DNA from: JAODBQ01 sp047602055
Lineage (GTDB): Bacteria; Actinomycetota; Acidimicrobiia; Acidimicrobiales; Ilumatobacteraceae
Direction of reading: 5' to 3'
Assembly (NCBI GenBank): GCA_047602055.1
Contig: JASGIG010000001.1
Location: 3,658,001 to 3,722,000 of the forward strand
DNA: 64,000 nt
Shown here: piece by piece, positions 41,672-52,650 of the stretch
Layout: every line of letters starts with the position of its first letter
How positions within the stretch are numbered: position 1 is the first letter of the stretch
Notes under the pieces: generated by a model
The model's database searches: none
Seen by the model: the letters and a program-made list of their open reading frames with translations, nothing else
What the model was told of the DNA's origin: nothing
Translations under genes and position numbers: made by a program

Positions 41672-42951
41672 GTCGTCCCTCCTCGTTCCTTCATCCGCTC
41701 GGCCACCTCGGCTTCCGCTCCGTACAGCGACGGCTCGTAGTAGCGCTTGGCGGCCTGCTCGTCGGGCAGGTACTGCTGGTACACCCAGCCGCCCGGGTGG
41801 TCGTGAGGGTACTCGTAGCCGGCGCCGTGGCCGAGGACCTTGGCGCCTTGGTAGTGCGCGTCGCGCAGGTGGGCTGGCACCTCGCCGACCGCGCCCTGGC
41901 GGACGTCCTCCCGCGCGTTCCAGATCGCCAGCGCAGCCCGGTTGCTCTTCGGTGCGGTGGCCAGGTGGATCGCCGCTTGACTCAGGTTGAGCTGTGCCTC
42001 GGGCAGGCCGACGTGCTCCAGGGCGTGTGCGGCGGCGACGGCGACGAGCAGCGCCTGCGGGTCGGCCATGCCGACGTCCTCGCTGGCGAAGATGATCATC
42101 CGCCGGACGACGAACCGGGCGTCCTCCCCCGCCTCCAGCATCCGGGCCAGGTAGTGGACGGCCGCCTGCGGGTCGCTGCCGCGCATCGACTTGATGAACG
42201 CGCTGACGACGTCGTAGTGGTCGTCGCGGCCGTAGCGCAGCGCGCTCGTGCCGAGCGCGGCCTCGACGTGCTCCAGCGTCACTGGTTCGGGAAGGGCCAA
42301 CGCGCAGGCGACCTCCAGCGAGGTCAGCACCTGGCGGCCGTCGCCGCCGGCGCGCTCGACGAGCAGGTCGATCGCGGCCACGTCGGCGGTGGCGCCCTCG
42401 GCCTGCAGGCCGCGCTCGACGAGGGCGCGCACCGCGTCCTTGGAGAGCGGCTCCAGGCGGAACAGCGTGCTGCGGCTGCGCAGCGGCGGGTTGACCTCGA
42501 AGAACGGGTTCTCCGTCGTCGCCCCGATCAGCGTCAGCGTGCCGTCCTCGACCGCCGGCAACAGCGCGTCCTGCTGGGCCTTCGAGAAGCGATGGATCTC
42601 GTCGAGGAACAGGATCGTGCCGCGGTCGTGCTCGCCGAGGCGCTGGCGAGCGCGCTCGATCACCTCACGCACGTCCTTGACGCCGGCGGTCACCGCGCTC
42701 AACTGCTCGAACGCCCGCTTGGTGGTGCCGGCGACGGCCAGCGCCAGCGTCGTCTTGCCCGTGCCCGGCGGCCCCCAGAAGATCGCGCTGGTCAACCGGT
42801 CCTGCTCGACCAGGCGGCGCAGTGGGCGGCCCGGGCCGACGAGGTGGTCCTGGCCGACGACGTCGTCGATGGTGCGCGGCCGCAGCCGGGCGGCGAGCGG
42901 CGCCTGGGTGCGCAGGCGCTCCTCGGCAGCGGCGGCGAACAAGTCGGTCAT
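41668..42951 (-). CDS. rarA: Replication-associated recombination ATPase RarA
   Basis: 427 residues. AARLRPRTIDDVVGQDHLVG, Walker A GPPGTGKTT (about 60), ILFLDEIHRFSKAQQDALLPAVE (Walker B), GATTENPFFEVNPPLRSRS (sensor 1) and the C-terminal MgsA part (SAFIKSMRGSDPQAAVHYLARML, YPHDHPGGWVYQQYLPD). It acts at stalled replication forks. ATG 42951 overlaps the NUDIX stop. Confidence 0.93.
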   Translation of the reverse strand: MTDLFAAAAEERLRTQAPLAARLRPRTIDDVVGQDHLVGPGRPLRRLVEQDRLTSAIFWGPPGTGKTTLALAVAGTTKRAFEQLSAVTAGVKDVREVIERARQRLGEHDRGTILFLDEIHRFSKAQQDALLPAVEDGTLTLIGATTENPFFEVNPPLRSRSTLFRLEPLSKDAVRALVERGLQAEGATADVAAIDLLVERAGGDGRQVLTSLEVACALALPEPVTLEHVEAALGTSALRYGRDDHYDVVSAFIKSMRGSDPQAAVHYLARMLEAGEDARFVVRRMIIFASEDVGMADPQALLVAVAAAHALEHVGLPEAQLNLSQAAIHLATAPKSNRAALAIWNAREDVRQGAVGEVPAHLRDAHYQGAKVLGHGAGYEYPHDHPGGWVYQQYLPDEQAAKRYYEPSLYGAEAEVAERMKERGGTT

Positions 42952-43400
42952 AGGGTCGAGAGCACCCGGGCGTAGCCGTGGCGGCGCCACTCGGGCACGT
43001 GCCCGATCATCCCCGCCGGGTCGGCCCAGCGCCAGGCACAGAACTCGCGGCCGTCGGGGCGCGGCTCGATCTCGGCGGACAGCGCGTCGAACAGGAACCA
43101 GCGCTGCACCTGCCCGAGGCGCTTGCCGTCACGACCGTGGACGGCCTTGACCTCGTCGGGCCACTCGTAGGCGATCCACTCCGGGTACTCGGCGCAGGCG
43201 ACGACGTCGACCTCGCCGAGCCCGGTCTCCTCCCCCAGCTCGCGCCATGCCGCCTCGATCGGCGTCTCGTCGCGGTGCACGCCACCCTGCGGCAGCTGCC
43301 AGCTCCCCGGCGAGTCGACCCGCTCGAACACGAGGATCCGCTCCCGGTCCGGATGACGGACGACGATCACCACCCCGGCCCGGAACGACGCGTGACTCAC
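42948..43400 (-). CDS. NUDIX hydrolase (RppH/Ap4A-hydrolase-like)
   Basis: 150 residues from GTG 43400. The Nudix box reads GGVHRDETPIEAAWRELGEETGL (consensus GX5EX7REUXEEXGU). WQLPQGG before it and VQRWFLFDAL after it fit the RppH-like RNA pyrophosphohydrolase/dinucleoside polyphosphatase group. Overlaps rarA by 4 bp. Confidence 0.88.
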   Translation of the reverse strand: MSHASFRAGVVIVVRHPDRERILVFERVDSPGSWQLPQGGVHRDETPIEAAWRELGEETGLGEVDVVACAEYPEWIAYEWPDEVKAVHGRDGKRLGQVQRWFLFDALSAEIEPRPDGREFCAWRWADPAGMIGHVPEWRRHGYARVLSTL

Positions 43401-43471
43401 CAGCAGGAACGTACACGGACCGCTCGGCGAGGTTACCGAAGCTTGGGACCGTGCAAGGCTCCGGACCGGCC

Positions 43472-43508
43472 ACACCCGGCGGCGCGACCGCCAGGGAGCC
43501 CGCCGGAC
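43472..43508. repeat. Dispersed repeat family C, inverted copy 2
   Basis: Exact reverse complement of 25495-25531 (37 of 37 bases), with weaker similarity for several bases on each side. It lies between the hypothetical gene's stop at 43530 and the NUDIX start at 43400. Confidence 0.75.
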
Positions 43509-43529
43509 AGGTCGGCCGCAGGCCGGCCA

Positions 43530-43853
43530 TCAAGCGCGTCGGAGCAGGCGGATCGTCGGCCGGGTGGTGCAGATGTGGTGCGCCTCGATCTCGTCGCGCA
43601 GGAAGCGCCAGGCCGCTTCCGCGGTGGCGGCGACCGCCGAAGCCATCGACAGCTGGCCGTCGAAGCGCTCGGCCTCGGCGGTCCAGATCGGCTCGACCTC
43701 GACGAGCTGGCCGTTGCGGCCGCGCACGTGGTTCTCGCGGTAGTCGATGGTGGTGCGCCACCCGGCGCGTTCGAGCACTCGACGGTCCTCCGGCTCCACG
43801 ACGGATCCGTGCCGGCGTGGGTAGCTCGCCGGCTGGCGCATGCTCATCCCCAT
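43530..43853 (-). CDS. Hypothetical protein
   Basis: 107 residues from ATG 43853 (ATG 43847 also possible). LERAGWRTTIDYRENHVRGRNGQLVEVEPIWTAEAERFDGQ has a regular polar/hydrophobic pattern; VAATAEAAWRFLRDEIE is helical. No family recognised. It follows aspS by 80 bp. It shares a frame with much of aspS, but is a separate gene. Confidence 0.6.
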   Translation of the reverse strand: MGMSMRQPASYPRRHGSVVEPEDRRVLERAGWRTTIDYRENHVRGRNGQLVEVEPIWTAEAERFDGQLSMASAVAATAEAAWRFLRDEIEAHHICTTRPTIRLLRRA

Positions 43854-43933
43854 GGATGGCCATGATGCAACAACGATCCTGTGGATCGTCAGTCCCTCTT
43901 GCTTGTGAGTTTGCTGGGGACGGGCGGGCGCGA

Positions 43934-45680
43934 CTACGTGGCCGCCGGCAGGATGCGGATGCCGAGCTCGTCGAGCTGCTTGGCGTCGACGGGGGTCGGG
44001 GCGTTGGTCATCGGGTCCGAGCCGGACTGGGTCTTCGGGAAGGCGATGACCTCGCGGATGTTGTCCTCGCCGGCGAGGATCGCCACGAGCCGGTCGATGC
44101 CGAACGCGAACCCGCCGTGCGGCGGCGCCCCGTAGCGGAACGGGTTGAGGAAGAAGCCGAAGCGCCGCTCGGCCTCCTCGTCGGAGATCCCGAGCAGCTG
44201 GAACACCCTTGCCTGCAGCTCCGGCTGGTGGATCCGGATCGAACCCGAGCCGAGCTCCCAGCCGTTGAGCACCAGGTCGTAGGCCTGCGCACGGACCTTC
44301 AACGGGGCGCTCTCCAGCAGGTGGACGTCGTCGGGGTGCGGCTGGCAGAACGGGTGGTGGCCCGGCTTGGGGCGGCCGGTGGCCGCGTCGATGCCGACGA
44401 ACAGCGGGAAGTCGACGACCCACAGGTAGCGGTACGGGCCCTCGCGCGACCGGTGGCCGGCCGAGGTCGTTGCGCAGCTGGCCGAGCACCTCGCACGCGG
44501 TGATCCAGGCGTCGGCGACGATCAGCACCAGGTCGCCCGGCTTGGTTCCGAAGCGCTCCTGCAGTGCGGCGACCTCTGCCGGTTCCAGGAACTTGGCGAC
44601 CGGCGACTCGAACGAGCCGTCGGCGCCGACCTTCAACCACACCAGGCCCTTGGCGCCCATGCGCTTGGCGGTGTCGGTCAACCCGTCGAGCTTGTTGCGC
44701 CCGTACTGCTCGGCGAGCCCCGAGGCGTTGATCCCCTTGATGCACGCCGCACCGGCGAACGCCTTGAACCCGGTGACGGCGAACACGTCGGTGAGCTCGA
44801 CCAGCTCCATGCCGAAGCGCAGGTCCGGCTTGTCCACGCCGAAGCGGTCCATCGCCTCGTGCCACGTGATCTTGACGATCTCGCCGGGGTCCTGGCCTGC
44901 CGCCCGGGCGGCGGCGACGACCGCGTTGCCGATGGCCTCGTGGACGTCGGCCTGCTCGACGAAGCTCATCTCCGCGTCGAGCTGCATGAACTCGTACTGG
45001 CGGTCGGCGCGCAGGTCCTCGTCGCGCAGGCACCGGGCGATCTGGTAGTAGCGGTCGACGCCGGCGACCATCAGCAGCTGCTTGAACAGCTGCGGGCTCT
45101 GCGGCAGGGCGTAGAACGAGCCAGGCTGCTGGCGCGACGGGACGATGAACTCGCGGGCACCCTCCGGCGTCGAGGGAACGAGCATCGGGGTCTCGACCTC
45201 GACGAAACCTTGAGACTCCATCGAGGAGCGCACCGCCGAGTTGACCGCCGAGCGGATCCGCAGGTTGCGCTGCATCCGCTCGCGGCGGATGTCGAGGTAG
45301 CGGTACTGCAGCCGGGTGTTCTCGGCCACCTGGTCGGCGCGCTCGTTGACCGGGAACGGCGGCGGCTCGGCGGCGTTGAGGATCTCCACGACGCAGCGCT
45401 GCAGCTCGATCTCCCCGGTCGGCAGACGGGGGTTGACGTTCTCAGCCGGGCGCAGGGCGACCGTACCGGTGACGCGCACGACGTACTCGGCGCGCACGTC
45501 GACGGAGTTGTCGACGACAGCCTGGGTGACGCCGCTGTGATCGCGCACGTCGATGAACGCCAGCTTCTCGCCGTGCTCGCGGCGTGTCGCCACCCAGCCG
45601 CACAGCACCACGGTCTCGCCGGCGTTGGCGTCACGCAGCTCCCCACAGAGGTGGGTGCGCAGGGAGGTGGAGTTGCTCAT
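43934..45680 (-). CDS. aspS: Aspartyl-tRNA synthetase, frameshifted
   Basis: About 581 residues. LCGELRDANAGETVVLCGWVATRREHGEKLAFIDVRD is the OB anticodon domain; RYLDIRRERMQRNL, FVEVETPML, LPQSPQLFKQLLMVAG and YYQIARCLRDEDLRADRQYEFMQLDAEMSF are the class II motifs. At about 44457 the frame changes: LGQLRNDLGR is followed in the next frame by HRSREGPYRYLWVVDFPLF and HPDDVHLLESAPLKVRAQ, ending with FGIDRLVAILAGEDNIREVIAFPK. One extra base explains it. Essential, so an assembly error is likely. Start overlaps the hisS stop. Confidence 0.92.
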
Positions 45681-46933
45681 GATGCAAGTGCCTTCGTGAG
45701 GTGGTCGAGGAGATCGGTGCGGGCGACGGCCTCCTGGCCGTCGCCGGAGCGCAGCGGGCGCAGCACCACCGTGCCGGCCTCGCGCTCGTTGGAGCCGACG
45801 ATGACGGCGTACGCCGCGCCGCTGCGATCGGCCTGCTTCATCTGGCTCTTCATCGAGCGCTGCTCGTAGCTGCGGTCGGCCTGCCAGCCGGCGGCGCGCA
45901 GCTCGGTGGTCAGCCGCAGCGCCTCGAGCCCGCCGGTGGTGTCGACGACGAACACGTCGAGGGCCGAGACCGGGGCGGGGAACACGCCCTCGTCGTCGCA
46001 GGCCAGCAGCGTGCGGTCGACGCCGAGGGCGAAGCCGATGCCGTGCGTCGGCGACCCGCCGAGCGTCTCGACGAGCCCGTCGTAGCGGCCGCCACCGCCG
46101 ATCGCGTTCTGCGCCGAATCCAACGTCAGGCCCTGGTACTCGAACGTCGTGCGCCGGTAGTAGTCGAGGCCGCGGACCAGCTTGGCGTCGATGTCGAACG
46201 GGATCCCGATGGCGGTGAGCCCGTGCCGCACCGCGGCGAAGTGCGCCGCGGCGGCGTCGCTGTAGAAGTCGGCGATCACCGGCGCGGCGGCGATCACCGG
46301 GGCATCCTGCGACCGCTTCGAGTCGAGGACGCGCAACGGGTTCTTCGCCAGCGTCGCCCGGCTCTCCTCGGACAGCTCGCCGGCGTGGGCGGTGAAGTGC
46401 GCCAGCAGCGCAGCGGTGTAGCGGGCACGGTCGTCGGGCTCGCCGAGCGAGTTGAGCAGCAGGCGCACCCGGCGCAGGCCCAGCCGCCGGTACAGCTCCC
46501 AGCCGAGGGCGATGACCTCGACGTCGAGATACGGGTCGTCGGCACCGAGCACCTCGATGCCCACCTGGTCGAACTGCCGGTAGCGGCCCCGCTGCGGCTT
46601 CTCGTAGCGGAAGTTCGGCCCGGCGTACCAGACCTTCCAGGGCACCGTCGGGCGGTGCTGGACGAACGCCCGACACACGCTGGCCGTCCCTTCGGGGCGC
46701 AGGGCCACCCGCCGGCCACCGAGGTCGTCGAAGGCGTACATCTCCTTGGTGACCACGTCGGTGGCCTCGCCGACGCGGCTGAACACACCGGCGTCCTCCA
46801 GCAGCGGGGGCACGATCTGCCCGTAGCCGGCGGATTCGACGACCTCGGCGAACTCGCCGACGAAGGCCCGGAAGCGCGCCGACTCGGGCGGGAGGATGTC
46901 GCGCATCCCCGGGCTGGTCTGGAACTCCGGCAC
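45677..46933 (-). CDS. hisS: Histidyl-tRNA synthetase
   Basis: 418 residues. FQTSPGMRDILPPE, motif 2 LRPEGTASVCRAF and FRYEKPQRGRYRQFDQVGIE, LVRGLDYYRRTTFEYQ and the C-terminal anticodon domain. It charges tRNA-His. Its stop overlaps the aspS start (ATGA), the usual actinobacterial hisS-aspS pair. The 130-bp divergent gap upstream shows no obvious regulatory element. Confidence 0.95.
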   Translation of the reverse strand: MPEFQTSPGMRDILPPESARFRAFVGEFAEVVESAGYGQIVPPLLEDAGVFSRVGEATDVVTKEMYAFDDLGGRRVALRPEGTASVCRAFVQHRPTVPWKVWYAGPNFRYEKPQRGRYRQFDQVGIEVLGADDPYLDVEVIALGWELYRRLGLRRVRLLLNSLGEPDDRARYTAALLAHFTAHAGELSEESRATLAKNPLRVLDSKRSQDAPVIAAAPVIADFYSDAAAAHFAAVRHGLTAIGIPFDIDAKLVRGLDYYRRTTFEYQGLTLDSAQNAIGGGGRYDGLVETLGGSPTHGIGFALGVDRTLLACDDEGVFPAPVSALDVFVVDTTGGLEALRLTTELRAAGWQADRSYEQRSMKSQMKQADRSGAAYAVIVGSNEREAGTVVLRPLRSGDGQEAVARTDLLDHLTKALAS

Positions 46934-47063
46934 GGCTCGCCAGGCTAGGGGTTTGCAGTTGGCTCCGTCCTGACCTTTGGACGCCCGGCGAGCCGGAGCC
47001 GCAGCGTACGATCGGAACCTGCACCTCCGGGCAGTCGTCGTCGGGCATGGTGCTGGTCAGCGA

Positions 47064-50000
47064 ATGTCAGTTCCCACCTCCGAACCAATTGCCGAGCAGC
47101 GCTCGGCGGCACTGGTGCCGCGAGCCACGCTCCGCCGCGAGCTGGTGCGCTGCCAGAGCGCCGCCGGGGTGATCCATCTCGACATCGTCCGCTTCCACGA
47201 CGTCAACGAGCGCTGGGGCGCCGGCGTCGGCGACAGCGCGCTGGCGCTCGTCGTGCGCCGGGCGCTGCGCGCCGCCCCGGCCGACGCGCTGCTGTCCGAC
47301 GCCGGCTCGACGCTCACCGCCCTCGTCCTCGGCGCCACGCCGGCGGAGATCCAGGAGGTCGCGGCGCGGCTGATGACCGCGATCCGCGAGCCGATCCACC
47401 TCGGGACGATCGAGCTGCGCCTCGACGTCCGCGGCGGGTATGCCACCGCCGCCCCGGGCGAGGCCGGCCTGGAACTGCTCGACCACGCCCAAAGCGCATA
47501 CCGGGCCGCCAAGGAGCAGGAGCGGGCGACGCCGGCCGAGTACGGCGAGGAGCTCGGCCGCGAGGTCGACCGCGCCCAGCGGCTCGAGGCCGAACTGCAG
47601 GAGGCGATCGCCGAGGGCGACCTGCGCGCCCACTTCCAACCGGTGGTCGACCTTCGTGACAACCGCGTCGTCGCCCTCGAGGCCCTCGTGCGCTGGCCGC
47701 GCCGCGCCGGGCGGCTGCTGCTGCCCGACGAGTTCCTGCCCGTCGCCGAAGCCGCCGGCCTCATGCCCGACGTCGGGCAGTGGATGCTCGACCGGGTCCT
47801 CGAGGCGCTGGACCGCCTGCGCCCGAGCCAGGGCGACCGCCCGCTGCGGGTGTGGATCAACCTCGGCGCCCATGAGGTGGCCGGCGCCGACGAGGTCCTG
47901 CGGCGGATCGAGACGGCGATCGCCGACGAGACCCTCAGCCCGCACGAGATCGGCTTCGAGGTCACCGAGACCACGGTCCTGGCCGACCTCGACAGCGCCG
48001 TCGACAGCCTCACCAGCCTGCGCCGGCTCGGCGTCGAGATCGCCCTCGACGACTTCGGCACCGGCTACTCGTCGCTCTCCTACCTGCGCCAGCTGCCGGT
48101 CACCGCGGTGAAGATCGATCGCAGCTTCGTCACCGGGCTCGGGACGGTGGCGGCCGACGAGGCGATCGTCGAGGCAGTGATCGAAGCTCGCCCACACGCT
48201 CGGCCTGCGGGTGATCGCCGAGGGCGTCGAGGATCCGGTCCAGGTCGACGCGCTGATCCGCCTCGGCGCCGACGAGGCGCAGGGCTTCCTGTTCGGGTCA
48301 CCGGGCCCGATCGACGAGCTCGCCGAGCGCATCGAACGCCAGCGCTCGGCATACGTCGGTGGCGGCGATGCGGCGAAGGCGTTCGACCACCGCGCCGACG
48401 GGCTGCCCGTCGACCGGCTACCCGGTGCCGGCACACCGCTGTCGCGCCTGCTCGTCGCCGCACTGGCCACGGCCCACGACGCGATCGTCGTCACCGACGC
48501 CGCCGCACCGGTGCCCCAGATCATCCACGTCAACGCCCGGTTCGAAGCGGAGACGGGCAGCCACGCCGCCGACGTCGTCGGCCTTCCGGTCACCACGCTG
48601 CTGCGCCACACCACGGATCCGGAGCTGGCAGCGTGGTACCGGGTGGTGCTCGCCGGCGAGCAAAGCGCCAGCCGCGAGCTGGGGATGTTCCGCCTGGACG
48701 GGACGCCGTACCTGTGCGAGCTGACGGTCAGCCCGATCTTCGACGAGTACGGCCGGCTCACCCACTGGCTGCACGCCAACCGAGACATCTCCGAGCGGCG
48801 GGTGCTGGAGGAAGAGCGCGCCCGCTTCGAGTGGACGATCGAGCAGTCCGACTCGCTGGTCGTGATGTACGACACTCGCGGCAACTGGTTGTACGCCAAC
48901 ACGGCGATGCGCGACGCCGTCGGCATCGAGCGCGGGGCGTCACTCGACGGGGTCAGCAACGACCTGGTCGGCATCACCAGCGGTCCGTTCGCCGCGGTGG
49001 CGCTGGACGAGGTCCGCGAGGCGCTGCGCACCATCGGGCGCTGGTCCGGTCCGTGGGTGCTCGACAACCGCAACACGAAGGCGGTCACCGAGGTCCACTG
49101 CGAGCTGCAGCAGATCGCCGATCCGCTCGACGCCGGCCGCAGCTTCATCGTCGCCGTCGGCCGCGACGTCACCGAGGCCAACGTTCGCGAGCGGACCGAG
49201 CGCCGCCGCCGCGACCTCTCGACGGTCGTCGCCCAGCTCACCCAGTGGGCCGTCGAGCGCAGCGGCGACGACGTGCTCGCCGACCTCGACGCGGCCATCG
49301 CCCCGGTCGCCGAGATGCTGGGCGCCGACGTCCTGTTCGTCAACGTGATCGACGGCGACTGGGTGCGGACTGCGGCGCTGTGGAGCTACGAGCCGGCGCT
49401 CACCCAACCCGACAGCCCATGGCGGCGCCCCGTGCCCGTCGACGAGGTGCCGGCCTGGCTCGACCTCGTGTCGAGCCAGCGCGTCGTCGTCGACCCGGCG
49501 CCGGGCCAGTGGAGTGCCGAGCTGGCAGCGTCGTTCCCCGGCAAGTCGTTCGGTTCGCACGTGATCGCCGGCCTGGTCATGGACGGCAAGCTCCTCGGTG
49601 CGCTCGGCGCGGCCACCTCCGCCCACGGCAGGGCGTGGAGCGAAGACGAGCTGGCCGCCATCCAGCAGCTCGCCCACGTGATCGCCAACGTCATCCAGCG
49701 CCAGCGCGCCGACCGCACGGTGCTCGCGGACATGCGCGCCGCCACCACCCGCGCCGCGTTCGACCGCGTGCAGATGGCCGTCGCCCAGTGGGCACTCGGC
49801 CTCGACCGCGGCTCGATCGCCGACGGGCTCGACACACACCTGCAGCAGATCGGCGAACTGCTCGGCGTCGACTCCGTGACCCTCGTCCTCCAAGAGGGCG
49901 AGCGGCTCGTGCGCAGCTCACGGTGGCCCCGCACGGCACGCTCGCCGCTCGGCGTGCCGCCGCGGATGATGTACACCGAGATGATGACGAAGTTGCCGGA

Positions 50001-52008
50001 CCTCGAGCCGCTGATCGTCGAGGACATCGAGACGGCCGACGCGCCGTATGCGGCGACATGGCGCAGCGACCCGGCGGCGCCGCGGGCGGCGATGATCGTC
50101 CCGCTCGGTGCCGGTGGCCACTTCGACGGCGTGCTCACCGTCGTCGTCGAACACGACGCCCGCCGATGGACCGAGCCCGAGGTCGCCTTCGTCCGCGGCA
50201 TCGCCGGCGTGATCTCGTCGCACATCGGGCGCCTCAAGGTCGAGGACTCCCTGCGCGAATCGCAGGCGCGCTTCGAAGCGCTGCTCGACGGCTCGTCGGA
50301 CTTCGTGCTCGTCGTCGACGACCGGGCGATCGTCCGCTACGCGAACAGCGCCCTGCGCCGCAACCTCGACATGACGATCGAGCAGCTCGTCGGGCTGTCG
50401 GGCTTCGAGCTGATCCACGAGGAAGACCGGCCGCTCGCCGTCCAGCGCTTCGCCGCGCTGATGGAGCGCAACCCGACCGAGAACACCCGGGTCCGCGCGA
50501 TGCGCTCCGACGGATCCGTCGCAGGTTGGTGGGAGATCCTCAGCGGGGCCCAGCGCAATCCGCTGGTCGGCGGCACGATCCTGACCGCACGGGACGTCAC
50601 CACCCACGTCATCGCCGAGCGCGCCGAAGCGCTGCGCGTCGCCCGGCTGCGGCACACGTTCGAGCTCGCCCAGAGTGCCCTGGACATCGGCCCCGATGCG
50701 TTCCTCGCCCAGCTCGACGATGCTTGTGCGGCCATCGCCGAGATGCTCGGCGCCGACGCCGCCTGGGTGGCGCAGATCGACGAGGCCAGCGAGGTGGTGT
50801 CGCGCATCGGCCGTGCCGGCGCACTCGTCGACGAGGTTCTGACGGTCCCGTTCTCGGCGACGCCCAACTGGGTGCAGCGGCTACGTCAGCCGACACCGGT
50901 CCACCTACGCCCCGGTGATCCCGACGAGCCGTGGACCGCCGAGTGGCGAGCCCACTCGGGCTGCAAGGGCGAGATGATGGCGGTGGCGATGTCGGTGGCC
51001 GGCCAGCTGGTCGGCGAGCTCGGTGTGGCGATGACCGACGCCGCCCGAGAGTGGGACGAGGACGCGATGGCGTACCTGCGCATCGTCGCCGACACGTTCG
51101 CCCACGTCCTCGAGCGCGAGCGTCTCGACGCAGCGCTGCGCGCCAGCGAGGCCCGCTTCCGCATCCTCTCCGAGACCGCCGCCGACGTCGTCATCCTCAT
51201 CGACGACCGCGGCACGATCGCCTACGCCTCACCGAGCTCGTCGACGCTGCTCGGCTACTCGCCGGCCGACCTGATCGGCCACGAGGCGACGCTGCTGCTG
51301 CCGAGCGGGCAGGGTGACCTCACCCGCCTGCTCGACGACCGCAGCTCGCGGGCTGGTTCGGTGACCGCCGAGCTGCAGATGCGCCGCGCCGACGGCGAGC
51401 TGATCTGGGTGGCGCACTCGACGTCGGCGGTGCTCGACGCGCGCTCGAACAGCCGGGTGACCTACCGGATCAGCCTGCGCGACATCACCGAGCGCAAGCG
51501 ACTGGAGACCGAGCTGTCCTGGCAGGCACTGCACGATCCGCTGACGGGTCTCGGCAACCGCATCCAGCTGCAGCGCCGGCTGGCCGACGCCACCGTCGAC
51601 GCCGGCCGCGGTCGCGGCCTGGCGGTCCTGCTGATCGACCTCGACAAGTTCAAGCAGGTCAACGACACCCTCGGTCACGCCCACGGCGACGAGGTGCTGC
51701 GGATCGTGTCCGCCCGGCTGACCAAGCTGACCCGCCCGTCGGACACGTTGACGCGCACGGGTGGCGACGAGTTCGTCGTGCTCTGCCCGAACACCGACGC
51801 GGCCGACGCCGTCGCCGTCGGCGAGCGCATCGTGCGCGTCCTGTGCGAGCCGATCGCCACCCACGGCGAGGTGGTCGTCATCGGCGCCAGCGTCGGCGTC
51901 AGCCACACCCGGACGAGCAGCGACGACGGCGACCACCTGCTCATCCAGGCCGACCGAGCGATGTACGCCGCCAAGGAGTCCGGCGGCAACCGCGTCGTCG
52001 TCGCGTAG
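47064..52008 (+). CDS. Multi-sensor EAL / PAS / GAF / GGDEF c-di-GMP protein, frameshifted
   Basis: About 1,647 residues when one extra G at 48183 is removed. Order: degenerate GGDEF-like domain (1-165, no GGDEF motif); EAL domain (about 175-420, EALVRWPR, FEVTETTVL, LDDFGTGYSSLSYLRQLP, VKIDRSFV, then after the indel VIAEGVEDP and QGFLFGSPGP); two PAS (about 470-710); two GAF (about 725-1055); PAS; GAF; PAS; and a C-terminal GGDEF with RTGGDEFVVL near 1565 and an RPSD inhibitory site five residues before it. It can probably make and break c-di-GMP; no membrane spans, so cytoplasmic. Catalytic EAL N-terminal and GGDEF C-terminal is the reverse of the common order. Confidence 0.88.
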
Positions 52009-52115
52009 CTACTTCGTCCTGAAGAAGTCGTGGGTGAGCGGCTGCTGGTTGGCTTGCTTGCGGTTCTCGTCGGCGCGGTCGGTCCGTGTTCGATTCGGGG
52101 GTTTCAGGGGTGTGT

Positions 52116-52240
52116 TCAGTTGGTGTCGATGAGGGTGGCGATCTTGATGAGGTTGTGGTTGAACACGCCGCGGCCGCACCAGGTCCTGGCGCCGTCGAGG
52201 CTGGTGTAGCGGGTTCGGTTGAGGCCGAAGTCTCGTTTGG
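52116..52240 (-). pseudogene. Transposase C-terminal remnant (DDE type)
   Basis: About 40 residues, RDFGLNRTRYTSLDGARTWC then GRGVFNHNLIKIATLIDTN, the typical tail of ISNCY/IS1380-like DDE transposases. The rest is lost and an unrelated HTH fragment is fused in front. Confidence 0.6.
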
Positions 52241-52242
52241 CG

Positions 52243-52452
52243 CCGCTTGCGCCACTTCACCACCGTCGCCTGATTCACCCCGACCTTGTCAGCGACCTCG
52301 TTGTTCGACAACCCGTCAGCGGCGAGCAGCACGATCCTTGCCCGCTGCGCGATCGAGTGCGGCGCCGTCGGGCGTTTCGACCAACGGACCAGCACCTCCC
52401 GGTCCTCATCAGACACCACGATCGGAACTCTCGGACGACCACGACCTGCCAC
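52243..52452 (-). pseudogene. IS630-like transposase N-terminal (HTH) remnant
   Basis: GRGRPRVPIVVSDEDREVLVRW to GLSNNEVADKVGVNQATVVKWRKR is the HTH start of an IS630 transposase, related in style to the full one at 55166 (VLSADERETLERWARRP) but different in sequence. It ends abruptly at the C-terminal remnant of another transposase. Together with bases up to 52507 this is an IS graveyard. Confidence 0.6.
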
Positions 52453-52650
52453 CCACCGATCGCACTACCAACCACCCCACCAACGCGAGCTATTTCTAAC
52501 GCAGGACTGACCATCCCCCCGTTGGGCGGACACCTCGTATAGGAGGAAGTCCATGTCCAACATGGTTTGCGTCTGACTTCGCCGCGGAGGATGGATCGCG
52601 AAATGACCCAAGGCTGGTTGTCTCCTCGATCACGTTGAGAGGAGCAGTTG

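Noticed and set aside
43530..47048. A continuous 1,172-codon minus-strand frame covering hisS, aspS and a hypothetical gene
   Set aside because: It reads hisS out of frame and aspS only up to its frameshift; conserved motifs show three separate genes, so it is not a fusion.
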